Shown in pieces: positions 1-7,171 of a stretch of DNA of 64,000 nt (position 1 is its first letter; each line of letters opens with the position of its first letter). Below the pieces are notes generated by a model that saw nothing but the letters and a program-made list of their open reading frames with translations, had not been told where the DNA came from and made no database searches. The stretch is from an uncultured bacterium (GTDB lineage Bacteria; Verrucomicrobiota; Verrucomicrobiia; CAIQCK01). The stretch covers positions 1 through 64,000 of the forward strand of contig CAIQCK010000098.1 in the NCBI GenBank assembly GCA_903870275.1, written 5' to 3'. The translations under genes were made by a program, and so were the position numbers.

Positions 1-102
1 GAATTGCTCGGAGTTCTTGCGGCGGATGCATTGGACTTTAGTTGGGTAACCCATGATGGGACTGTATCTAGTTATATAACTAGAAATCAAGCTAAAAAAT
101 AA
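1..102 (+). CDS. C-terminal end of an unidentified protein (partial)
   Basis: An open frame enters from the left edge and stops with TAA at 100-102, giving 33 residues that begin ELLGVLAADALDF and end RNQAKK. It carries no recognisable motif. The only support is an uninterrupted frame and ordinary codon use. The next 200 bases hold palindromic repeats rather than coding sequence, which fits a gene ending here. The product is unknown. Confidence 0.3.
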   Translation, partial: ELLGVLAADALDFSWVTHDGTVSSYITRNQAKK

Positions 103-132
103 ACTCTTTCCCATAGTCAGGGCCAAACTCCA

Positions 133-195
133 GGAGCGCGTTCTCCGAACGCGCTAATCATCCTCAACAGCAACCGCGTTCGGAGAACGCAGTCC
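133..195. repeat. REPIN-like inverted pair with GGAG foot
   Basis: A 16-base arm at 138-153 has its exact reverse complement at 175-190. The left unit begins GGAG at 133 and each arm is itself a small hairpin (CGCGTTC, loop TCC, GAACGCG). A GGAG or GTAG tetranucleotide before a hairpin is the known signature of REP sequences handled by RAYT transposases. The assignment is by structure only. Confidence 0.5.
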
Positions 196-205
196 ACCAG
201 AACTC

Positions 206-228
206 GCCACGTCAGGGACGTGGCCTAC
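206..228 (-). repeat. Single REP-like hairpin with GTAG foot
   Basis: Read on the minus strand this is GTAG followed by the hairpin GCCACGTC, loop CCT, GACGTGGC. It lies between the repeat pair at 133-195 and the start of the membrane protein gene at 322. Confidence 0.45.
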
Positions 229-321
229 AGCGTCGGAATCGGCGTGCACCGGCGTTCATCTGTGGTAGCATTCCGCCGTCATGCGCTTGGGAAAATCATC
301 CGACCCGAAAGGACGCGCGCC

Positions 322-1236
322 ATGAAGAAAATCTTCCTCATAATCCTGGGTGGATTGGCGGCGGTCGTTGTTGCGTATTTGGTATTTGTAGTAGTCCAAA
401 TATCGCTGGCGGCCAATGTATTTGGACCGGGACGTGATACTCCTGATACGATAGGCACAAAAATCTACTTTTTCGGAATAAAGCCGATTTTCCCCGGCAT
501 GGTGACGAAAGTGGATACGAATGTAGTGCAAGCATCCTTCGCTCTTACCAGACAGCAATATATGGTTGGCGAGCCGATAGAATGTGAATTCGTGCTGAAG
601 AATATATCCGACAAACCCCTGTTTTGTGTGATGACGTCTCCCACTTCTGATGCAGCCGTGGATATTTTGGAGTCACCGGCAGGAGTTCGTCTTCGAGGGC
701 ATGAGACCTCATCGTCCCTCGTTGGCCCCGATGAGCTGAGACCCGGCGAAATGTTTCGCTGGCCTTTTTGGTTGAATCGTTTCGTTTGGTTTAAAGCACC
801 TGGCACCTATAAGCTCAGGCTCCAGATCAATTTCGGCATCAACCGTGGTAAGGAAAGAAAAGGGAGCACTTTCTCTTATGTATTTGCGGAGCAGATTTTG
901 ACGCTGAATTGTTCCCCGAATGACCCTCAGAAGTTTCACGCCATCATGCGTTCTCTGACCAACAAAATTGTCCATTCATTAATTGATGAAGAATCTAAAT
1001 CCGAGAGTGCATTATGCGCGATTGGGTTTCTCGAAACAGTGCCCTATCTGAAGGAGTGCTTGGAGGCTCCCAGTGTTTGGGGCCGAAACGATGTCATCCA
1101 AGCTTTAGGTGATATTGGGGGAGAAGAGGCGGCGGCGGCAATTGAAAGCGCGTTGGCGAAACCGATGCATTCTGAGAGTCGTCAGTATGCAGAACAACAA
1201 CTTCGGGAAATACGAAAAAGACTTTCGAGGAAGTAA
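322..1236 (+). CDS. Membrane-anchored hypothetical protein with C-terminal HEAT-like repeat
   Basis: Not assigned to a characterised family. The ATG at 322 is preferred because it gives an immediate N-terminal hydrophobic segment (about residues 4-27) after MKK; upstream starts would read through a REP hairpin. The middle, about residues 75-200, looks like a beta-rich extracytoplasmic domain. The C-terminus, about residues 245-290, contains DVIQALGDIGGEEAAAAIES, the pattern of a PBS-lyase/HEAT-like repeat, and the protein ends in a basic tail. It is about 304 residues long. It probably faces the periplasm and binds another protein, but its function cannot be inferred. Confidence 0.7.
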   Translation: MKKIFLIILGGLAAVVVAYLVFVVVQISLAANVFGPGRDTPDTIGTKIYFFGIKPIFPGMVTKVDTNVVQASFALTRQQYMVGEPIECEFVLKNISDKPLFCVMTSPTSDAAVDILESPAGVRLRGHETSSSLVGPDELRPGEMFRWPFWLNRFVWFKAPGTYKLRLQINFGINRGKERKGSTFSYVFAEQILTLNCSPNDPQKFHAIMRSLTNKIVHSLIDEESKSESALCAIGFLETVPYLKECLEAPSVWGRNDVIQALGDIGGEEAAAAIESALAKPMHSESRQYAEQQLREIRKRLSRK

Positions 1237-1335
1237 AATCAGACACCGTCGTGATGAAAATCGTGGGTGGCGGCAAGCAGGCGGTTCTGAAATGAGACTG
1301 GAAGTTTTCCAATGAACAGAAAGAACCAACGAACA

Positions 1336-2094
1336 ATGAAAAACAAAATAACGATCTTGGCCGTGGCGGTGTGTTGCGGGGCGGTGTGGGCGGGGGCGGC
1401 GGACGAGCCGGGGTTTGTGAGCCTGTTCGACGGCAAGACGCTCAAGGGCTGGCACGCGAGCGCGCAGACGGGCCACAGCCGCAAGAGCGGCAACACCTCC
1501 GGCGGACGCTGGGTGGCGGAGGAGGGCATGATCGTCGGCAGCCAGGACATCCCCGGCAACGGCGGCATCCTGCTCACCGACGAACTGTTCGGCGACTACG
1601 AAGTGGTGCTGGAAATGAAGAACGATTTCGGCCCCGACAGCGGCTTGTTCCTGCGCTGCACGGAGCAAGGCAAGTGTTACCAGGCGATGATTGATTATCA
1701 CGGCGGCGGCAACCTGATGGGCATCTACGGCGAAGGCCTCGGCGGCAAACCAAGCGTGCGCAACTTCAGTTTCATTGACGCGCCGGACAAGATCGTGATC
1801 GTCACGGACAACAAAGGCGTGCCGCCGCCGGTGGCGTTTCCGATGGCGTTGGAGGAGTGGCCGAAGTTCTGGCGTCACGGCACGTGGCAGGAACTGCGCG
1901 CCCGCATCACCGGCAACCCGCCGCACATCGTCACGTGGATCAAGGGTGTGAAGTTCATGGATTGGACTGAGACGGAGAAACGCCTCGGCGACAAGGGGAG
2001 CATCGGCCTGCAAGTCCACGGCGGCGGCGATTTCACCAAGCAGTTCGTCCGCTACCGCAACATCCGCATCAAGGTGCTGGACAAGGGGAATTGA
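1336..2094 (+). CDS. DUF1080 (3-keto-disaccharide hydrolase-type) secreted protein
   Basis: The family signature GFVSLFDGKTLKGWHA follows a signal peptide (MKNKITILAVAVCCGAVWAG, cleavage near residue 22). DUF1080 proteins are LamG-like beta sandwiches that act on 3-keto glycosides or other carbohydrates outside the cytoplasm, and they are abundant in Verrucomicrobiota and Planctomycetota. At 252 residues it is a complete single-domain member. The ATG at 1336 was chosen over 1312 because it starts directly on the signal peptide. The last 75 bases are present again, diverged, at 4289-4354 beyond hflKC. The substrate is not known. Confidence 0.85.
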   Translation: MKNKITILAVAVCCGAVWAGAADEPGFVSLFDGKTLKGWHASAQTGHSRKSGNTSGGRWVAEEGMIVGSQDIPGNGGILLTDELFGDYEVVLEMKNDFGPDSGLFLRCTEQGKCYQAMIDYHGGGNLMGIYGEGLGGKPSVRNFSFIDAPDKIVIVTDNKGVPPPVAFPMALEEWPKFWRHGTWQELRARITGNPPHIVTWIKGVKFMDWTETEKRLGDKGSIGLQVHGGGDFTKQFVRYRNIRIKVLDKGN

Positions 2095-2124
2095 TATCGG
2101 TTCCAGATTGGATCTGCACTATGA

Positions 2125-2195
2125 CTGTAGCGGCGGTCTATGACCGCCGGCTGTTGAATCGCCAAAAGTTCGGCGGTCATAGACCGCCGCTACAG
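2125..2195. repeat. REPIN-like perfect 25-bp inverted repeat (GTAG/CTAC)
   Basis: The arms at 2125-2149 and 2171-2195 are perfect reverse complements. Each holds GTAG followed by its own hairpin (CGGCGGTC, loop TAT, GACCGCCG). This is two REP units head to head, the REPIN arrangement. The same family recurs at 5216-5289 and, as a single unit, at 7124-7148. It sits between the convergent DUF1080 and hflC genes, where it could also fold as a bidirectional terminator. Confidence 0.65.
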
Positions 2196-2240
2196 TGCAA
2201 AAGCAAACTCCCAATGGAATGATCGAACGCCGGCGGAACT

Positions 2241-3257
2241 TTACGGCTTCGGCGCGGGGGTCGTTGCTGGCACGGGATTCTTTGAGCCGAAGCCTGCGCG
2301 TTTCAGGAAGCTGAACAGGTCGCTGTCGGTGGAGAGCAGCAGCGTGGTGTCTTTGGCGAAGATCTTCTTGTAGGTCTCCATGCTCTTGAGGAAGGCGTAG
2401 AACTCGGCGGCCTGCGCGTTCTGCGTGTAGGCGCGGGCGTAAATCTCGGCGGCTTTGGCGTCGGCTTCGCCGCGAATCTGCTGCGCCTGGCGGTAGGCGG
2501 TGGACTGGATTTCGTTGAGTTCGCGCTCCTTCTGGCCGGCGATGCGCGCGGCGGAGCCTTCGCCTTCGGCGCGGAACGCCTGGGCGATCTGCTGCCGCTC
2601 GCTCATCATGCGCTTGTAAATGCTGTCGAGGACTTCGGGGTTGTAGTCCACGCGCTTGATTCGCAGATCGAGCAGTTCGATGCCGAAATCGGCGAGCTTA
2701 CCCTCGGCGGCCTTCTTGATTTCCTCCTCGATCTTGCACCGGCCAATGGTGATGGGCGGCAGCGCGCCCACCGAGCCGAGGGCTGCGGAACCGGCGGGGC
2801 CTTTCAACGAATCGTCCTGCGCCGGCTTGCGGTCTTTGTTGGTGCGGATGATCTCGATGAGTTCGTGCTTGGCGACGGCGTTGCGCGTCTCGCTGCCGAG
2901 GATGTCTTCGAGCCGCGACTGAGCGCTGCGCTCGTCTTGAATGCGCAGGAAATACTGCATCGCGTCCTTGACCCGCCACCGCGCGAAGGTGTCCACGTAG
3001 ATGTAAGTCTTGTCCTTGGTCGGGATGCCCACCGGCGCGCCGTCCCACTCCAGGAAACGCTTCTCGATGCGGTTGACGGTTTGGACGAACGGCTGCTTGA
3101 AGTGCAGGCCCGGCTCGACAATCGGCTGGCCAACCGGCTTGCCAAACTGGGTGATGATGACCTGCTCCATTTCGTTCACGGTGTAGCAGGTGTCGGCGAG
3201 CACATAGAGCACGACCAGCGCGCCGGCAAAGAAAGCGATGAGGAAGCCCATCTTCAT
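2241..3257 (-). CDS. hflC: HflC, SPFH/prohibitin-family regulator of FtsH
   Basis: HflC and HflK form a membrane complex that encloses and modulates the FtsH protease. The sequence has an N-terminal membrane anchor (about residues 4-22), then the SPFH/band 7 domain with MEQVIITQFGKPVG and EPGLHFKQPFVQ, then an alanine- and glutamate-rich coiled coil (about 230-290) with the typical GEADAKAAEIYARAY. Its ATG at 3255-3257 overlaps the hflK stop as ATGA, so the pair is probably translationally coupled, with hflK first. It is about 338 residues long, normal for HflC. The pair lies between two copies of the DUF1080 gene 3' end. Confidence 0.93.
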   Translation of the reverse strand: MKMGFLIAFFAGALVVLYVLADTCYTVNEMEQVIITQFGKPVGQPIVEPGLHFKQPFVQTVNRIEKRFLEWDGAPVGIPTKDKTYIYVDTFARWRVKDAMQYFLRIQDERSAQSRLEDILGSETRNAVAKHELIEIIRTNKDRKPAQDDSLKGPAGSAALGSVGALPPITIGRCKIEEEIKKAAEGKLADFGIELLDLRIKRVDYNPEVLDSIYKRMMSERQQIAQAFRAEGEGSAARIAGQKERELNEIQSTAYRQAQQIRGEADAKAAEIYARAYTQNAQAAEFYAFLKSMETYKKIFAKDTTLLLSTDSDLFSFLKRAGFGSKNPVPATTPAPKP

Positions 3258-4237
3258 GGTTTCGCCTCCACGGGTTTCAATTGCTGCTGCAGGACCGGCA
3301 GCCATTGGCGCAGCGATTCATCCATGATGATCTTCGGTCCCGTCAGCGGGAGGATCTCGCCCATCGTTTCGAGATACAGGCGGGTCCGGGTGATTTCGGG
3401 CGACTTCACATATTGCTCCAGCATCACGTTGAACAACGCGATATCGCCCTCGGCTTCGTTGACGCGCTTGGCCTTGTAGCCTTCGGCGGTGCTGATGGTC
3501 TGTTGGGCCTCGCCCTTGGCTTTCGGCACGACTTTGTTGTATTCGCCGTTGGCAATGTTGATCGAATTCTCGCGATCCTGTTGGGCTTTGTTGACCTCGT
3601 TGAACGACGCCTCCACCTGCTTGGGCGGGTTGACGTTCTTCAACTGCACCTGGTCCACGGACAGGCCGAGCTCATATTTCTGGACCATCTCCTGCAGTCG
3701 CGCGAGCGCGGCCATTTCGATGTCCTGCCGGCCGATGGTGATGACCTCGTCCACGGTGCGGTCGCCGATCACTTCGCGCATGACTGCTTCCGACAGGTCG
3801 CGCAACGTCTGGCCCGGGCTGCGCACGTCGAACAAATACTGTTTCGGGTCGCGAATGCGATACTGCACGACCCACTCCACCAGCGCGGCGTTCAGGTCGC
3901 CGGTGACCATGGCCTTCTCCCGGTCCGGTTCCATGCCGACCTGGTCGGGATTGGTGTTGCCGCCGGTGGAGTAACCAAACTCCATCTTCAACTGCCGGCG
4001 CGTTGGCAGCACCGTCACGACGTCAATGCCCAGCGGCAATTTGAAATGCAGACCCGATTCCGTCCTCGCGAAGAATTTCCCGAACCTCAACACCACCGCC
4101 TCCGATTCCGCCTCCACGGTGTAGAACGACGTCCACGCCGTCAGCAAAACAAGAATCCCCGCCATTGCCGCCGGGATGCAGCCGAGCGTTGGCCTGTGAC
4201 CGCCAACGTCAATGGTGATTGGAGTTCTCGGGTTCAT
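3254..4237 (-). CDS. hflK: HflK, SPFH/prohibitin-family partner of HflC
   Basis: First gene of the hflK-hflC pair. It has a short cytoplasmic N-terminus, one membrane segment at about residues 21-40, and the SPFH domain starting ESEAVVLRFGKFF with the motif ESGLHFKLPLGIDVV. A coiled coil with EVNKAQQDRENSINIANGEY and KGEAQQTISTAEGYKAKRVN follows. At 327 residues it lacks the long glycine-rich N-terminus of enterobacterial HflK. It would act on membrane protein quality control through FtsH. No full-length ftsH is in the window, although a stand-alone FtsH-like periplasmic domain occurs at 29917-30309. Confidence 0.92.
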   Translation of the reverse strand: MNPRTPITIDVGGHRPTLGCIPAAMAGILVLLTAWTSFYTVEAESEAVVLRFGKFFARTESGLHFKLPLGIDVVTVLPTRRQLKMEFGYSTGGNTNPDQVGMEPDREKAMVTGDLNAALVEWVVQYRIRDPKQYLFDVRSPGQTLRDLSEAVMREVIGDRTVDEVITIGRQDIEMAALARLQEMVQKYELGLSVDQVQLKNVNPPKQVEASFNEVNKAQQDRENSINIANGEYNKVVPKAKGEAQQTISTAEGYKAKRVNEAEGDIALFNVMLEQYVKSPEITRTRLYLETMGEILPLTGPKIIMDESLRQWLPVLQQQLKPVEAKP

Positions 4238-4288
4238 GGTCTAACGAGCGCAACGTATAGCAACGCCGGAACGTATGCAAGGTATCCC

Positions 4289-4354
4289 GGAGGCGGCGAT
4301 TTCACCAAGCGCTACCGCAACATCCGTATCAAAGAGCTGGACAAGGGGAACTGA
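4289..4354 (+). pseudogene. Stranded 3'-end fragment of a DUF1080 gene
   Basis: These 66 bases match the last 75 bases of the DUF1080 gene (2020-2094) with five substitutions and one 9-base deletion, ending at the same stop codon. The encoded tail is GGGDFTK, RYRNIRIK, ELDKGN against GGGDFTKQFV, RYRNIRIK, VLDKGN in the intact gene. There is no start codon or upstream domain. With the intact copy it forms a direct repeat that brackets hflKC. Confidence 0.85.
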
Positions 4355-4403
4355 GGCGGAAAACGGAAGATTGGCCCACTAAACACGCTAAAGGGAATTT
4401 TTT

Positions 4404-4473
4404 GACAGGATTAACAGGATTTACAGGATGGGGCGTTCCGTCCCGCAATCCTGTCCGTCCTGTTCATCCTGTC
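4404..4473. repeat. Short-period inverted array, possible terminator
   Basis: The left arm (4404-4428) is an imperfect tandem of a roughly 9-base ACAGGATTA unit. The right arm (4449-4473) is its approximate reverse complement and is followed by a run of seven T. It could act as a plus-strand terminator. It belongs to a second class of dispersed repeats in this window that lack the GTAG foot. Confidence 0.5.
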
Positions 4474-4499
4474 TTTTTTTCTTCGTGTATTTGGCGTGT

Positions 4500-5165
4500 T
4501 TACCGGGCGGTTTTGGGCTCGCCCCGGATGGCGGCGATGGCGGCATTGGCGATCGCGTCGCAGCGTTTGCAGTAGTCCTCGCCGGTCTGGTCAATCTCGC
4601 CGATGCTGCCGGAACCGTGGATGGCGCAGGCCCAGTCTCCGCAGTGGTCGCACTGGCCGAACGTGTGGCCCAGTTCGTGGAGGACGATCTTCCGCACGCG
4701 CTTGTAGTGCCACGCGCGGTCGTACGCATCGCCCCAGAAGGACGGGTTGAGCCGGCAGACGGAGACGATGGCCGTGGTGCCGTTGCAACGGGCGAGGCCG
4801 GTGCTCCAGTTCATGTCCCGCGTGTACGTGTCCTTGCAGGTGAGCAGGACGCAGCGGCCTTCGCCCCGCACGCGGCTGATCACGGCCTCCAGCAAGTCCT
4901 TCATATCCCACTGAGGCTTCTTGGGTCGGGCAGCGGCCGGAAGCGCGAGGGGTTTTTTCACGACGTGCACCGGCAGGCTGAACCGCCGGTGCAGGAAGTC
5001 CTGCAGCATCGCCAGCATCTCCTCGTCGGCGATGCCGTCGTTGAGGATAACGATGTCGCGTTGGAGATTGATCGTGGGGCCGAAGTCAATCTCCCGCGCC
5101 GCCAACGCCAGCAACCCGGCCATACAGAGGACCGCATACAACTTGATTCGTGTTCGCTGGCTCAT
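4500..5165 (-). CDS. Archaemetzincin-like zinc metalloprotease, membrane-anchored
   Basis: The active-site region is HELGHTFG (His163, Glu164, His167), followed by QCDHC, then a second cysteine cluster and a C-terminal CKRC. Archaemetzincins combine HExxHxxGxxH with four cysteines that bind a structural zinc, and this order is kept. Two departures are visible: one extra residue lies between the glycine and the HC pair, so Asp occupies the usual third-ligand spacing, and the Met-turn CxM reads CAI. The ATG at 5165 gives an N-terminal hydrophobic anchor (residues 8-23). It is about 221 residues long. The substrate is unknown. Confidence 0.75.
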   Translation of the reverse strand: MSQRTRIKLYAVLCMAGLLALAAREIDFGPTINLQRDIVILNDGIADEEMLAMLQDFLHRRFSLPVHVVKKPLALPAAARPKKPQWDMKDLLEAVISRVRGEGRCVLLTCKDTYTRDMNWSTGLARCNGTTAIVSVCRLNPSFWGDAYDRAWHYKRVRKIVLHELGHTFGQCDHCGDWACAIHGSGSIGEIDQTGEDYCKRCDAIANAAIAAIRGEPKTAR

Positions 5166-5215
5166 GGGGAAGCGTGAGGTTCTTATACCGGTTTTGGACT
5201 CAAATTGCACGATTG

Positions 5216-5289
5216 CTGTAGCGGCGGTCTCTGACCGCCGAATGATTGCAGAACCGAAACATTTCGGCGGTCAGAGACCGCCACTACAG
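5216..5289. repeat. REPIN-like inverted repeat (same family as 2125-2195)
   Basis: The arms 5216-5240 and 5265-5289 are reverse complements with one mismatch. Each starts at its outer end with GTAG or its complement and folds on its own as CGGCGGTC, loop TCT, GACCGCCG. It lies upstream of the archaemetzincin gene and downstream of the GST gene, both on the minus strand. Confidence 0.6.
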
Positions 5290-5327
5290 AGTAAATACAA
5301 ACTCCCAATGGTATGACATTCGGCCCG

Positions 5328-5981
5328 TCACAATTCCGTCATGGCCGCGTGCCAGCGCCGCAGGCACTTCAAGTCCGGCGGCAGCTTCGTCTTGCCGGTG
5401 AAGAGATAGTTGCCGAGCACGCCGTAGAGATCGAAGTCAGCGAAATGCGGCCGCTCGCCGAGCAGGAATCGCCGGTAGTCGAGCATCTGGTCGTAGGGCG
5501 CGAGCGCGTCGTGAAGCTGCTGCCGCCACCACTTCAAGTGCGAGCGCCAGCTCTCGACGCAGCCCTTGCCGAACTTCCGCTCCTTATGGCGAATGGCCAT
5601 CGTCCGTTCGTAAAGCGGCATCGTGGGAATCAAATACGTGTCGCCGATGCGGAACGCCGCGCCCTCGACGTCGTTCTCGATGTGTTGCGCGAGAATCCGC
5701 TGGAGTCCGTCGAGCCGCGGCGGGAAACACCCCAGCCCGAATTTCGCGTCCACATGGCGCGCCACCTCCTGGCCGAGGTCGGTCTTGTCCCAGACGGTTT
5801 TCCGGCCGTCCACGAGCACCGGCACCTGGTAATAAGCGCCGCGCGTGGCGGCGACGACGGCGCGGCGGTCGGCGTAGGAGACGTTGGTGACGCGATACGT
5901 CGCGCCGGCCCAGTCGAGCATCCGGCGGACGCTGATGCAGAACGGCGAGAAGGGAAGTTGGATCAGGTTCATCGTGCTCAT
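5328..5981 (-). CDS. Glutathione S-transferase family protein
   Basis: The N-terminal half has a thioredoxin-like GST fold starting NLIQLPFSPFCISVRRMLDW, with the cis-proline segment YYQVPVLVDGRKTVWDKTDL. The C-terminal helical domain contains FLLGERPHFADFDLYGVLGN, the typical N-capping region of GST helix 6. It is about 217 residues, the family norm. The possible catalytic residue is Ser or Cys in PFSPFC. The start could be 5981 or 5972; both give the same domain. The role in detoxification or redox chemistry and the substrate are not determined. Confidence 0.85.
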   Translation of the reverse strand: MSTMNLIQLPFSPFCISVRRMLDWAGATYRVTNVSYADRRAVVAATRGAYYQVPVLVDGRKTVWDKTDLGQEVARHVDAKFGLGCFPPRLDGLQRILAQHIENDVEGAAFRIGDTYLIPTMPLYERTMAIRHKERKFGKGCVESWRSHLKWWRQQLHDALAPYDQMLDYRRFLLGERPHFADFDLYGVLGNYLFTGKTKLPPDLKCLRRWHAAMTEL

Positions 5982-6160
5982 CGTTTGTCCTCCGTCCTGA
6001 ACTAACCGTTACGCGCACTTGGGCGAAAGTGCAAGGCCGGGCAAAGGGGGTGCGCCGTAGAGCTTGCGTGCGCCGCCCGAAGGCGTAAGCTCGGCGGCTA
6101 TGGAGTTGGACCAACGTCTGTCACGCGCGAGGAAGTGACGGCCGCCGATCGTTGCGGACC

Positions 6161-7069
6161 ATGAGAGACAAAATGAAAATCCTGATTGGGTTTGACGGCT
6201 CGCGTTGCGCCGAGGCAGCGCTGAACGATCTCCAGCGGGCGGGACTTCCGAATGCAACCGAGGCGGTTGTCCTGTCGGTGGCCGACGTGTGGCTGCCGTC
6301 CCCCGCCAGCGAGATCGCGGCGTTGGGCCAGGCGATTCCGCCGAGCGACATGCAGCCCCGGGAGGGCGCGATCGGCAGCGAGAAGGAGGCGCACCACCTG
6401 GCCGAACGTGCTGCGGCGCTGTTGCGGAAACAATTTCCCGGCTGGAAGGTCGGGGCGGTCGCATGTCACGACTCGCCGTGGCGCGGCATTCTCCAGCAGG
6501 CGGACCAACTCAAGTCCGACATGATCGTGCTCGGTTCCCACGGCCGCAGCGCGTTGGGGCGGATGGTTCTCGGCGGCGTCTCGCAACGCGTGGCCACCGA
6601 AGCGTCGTGTTCGGTGCGGCTCGCCCGCGGGCAGTTTGCCGTGGACGTGGCGCCGCCGCGTCTGGTGGTGGCGGTGGACGGCACGGAACACAGCAACTCC
6701 ACCGTGGAATGGGTGGCGAACCGCGGGTGGCCGCCCGGCGCCGCGGCGCACATTCTGGCGCTGCTGGAAGGCGATCCCCAGCCGGGCCCCCAGACCCGGG
6801 AAGATGCGCGGTTGCGACGGTTCGCCGAAGGCGCGGCCGAAAAACTGCGCGCTGCCGGGCTGCTGGCGGCGGCCATCGTGAAGCATGGCGACCCGCGCCA
6901 TGAGATTTTGCACGAGGCGGAACGATGGGGCGCTGACTGCGTATTTGTCGGCGCGCACGGGCATACGCGACTGGAAAAAATCCTGGGTTCCGTGTCTCAG
7001 TGGGTCACCTCGCGGGCGCCATGCTCCGTGGAGGTGGTACGGGCGAACCCCGACGGTCCCCGGAACTGA
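6161..7069 (+). CDS. Tandem universal stress protein (two UspA domains)
   Basis: Two complete Usp domains follow each other. The first begins MKILIGFDGSRCAEAALNDL and ends with the nucleotide-binding motif GSHGRSALGRMVLGGVS. The second begins RLVVAVDGTEHSNSTVEWV and ends GAHGHTRLEKILGSVS. Both match the G-x2-G-x8/9-G(S/T) loop of ATP-binding Usp proteins. Usp proteins help cells survive starvation, oxidants or metabolic arrest. The ATG at 6161 is used; 6173 is also possible since it begins directly at the first beta strand. It is about 302 residues long and divergent from the GST gene. Confidence 0.9.
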   Translation: MRDKMKILIGFDGSRCAEAALNDLQRAGLPNATEAVVLSVADVWLPSPASEIAALGQAIPPSDMQPREGAIGSEKEAHHLAERAAALLRKQFPGWKVGAVACHDSPWRGILQQADQLKSDMIVLGSHGRSALGRMVLGGVSQRVATEASCSVRLARGQFAVDVAPPRLVVAVDGTEHSNSTVEWVANRGWPPGAAAHILALLEGDPQPGPQTREDARLRRFAEGAAEKLRAAGLLAAAIVKHGDPRHEILHEAERWGADCVFVGAHGHTRLEKILGSVSQWVTSRAPCSVEVVRANPDGPRN

Positions 7070-7123
7070 GCGCGCAATCTGCGCCGGCAGCGATGATCGC
7101 CGGTCGTTGGATCGCCAACGGTT

Positions 7124-7148
7124 CGGCGGTCAGAGACCGCCGCTCCAG
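7124..7148 (-). repeat. Single REP-like hairpin with GGAG foot
   Basis: On the minus strand this reads GGAG followed by CGGCGGTC, loop TCT, GACCGCCG, the same stem as the REPINs at 2125 and 5216. The expected partner arm to its left is degenerate (7098-7115). It lies between convergent genes. Confidence 0.5.
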
Positions 7149-7171
7149 CGCGAAGCAAATTCCCGAGGGTA

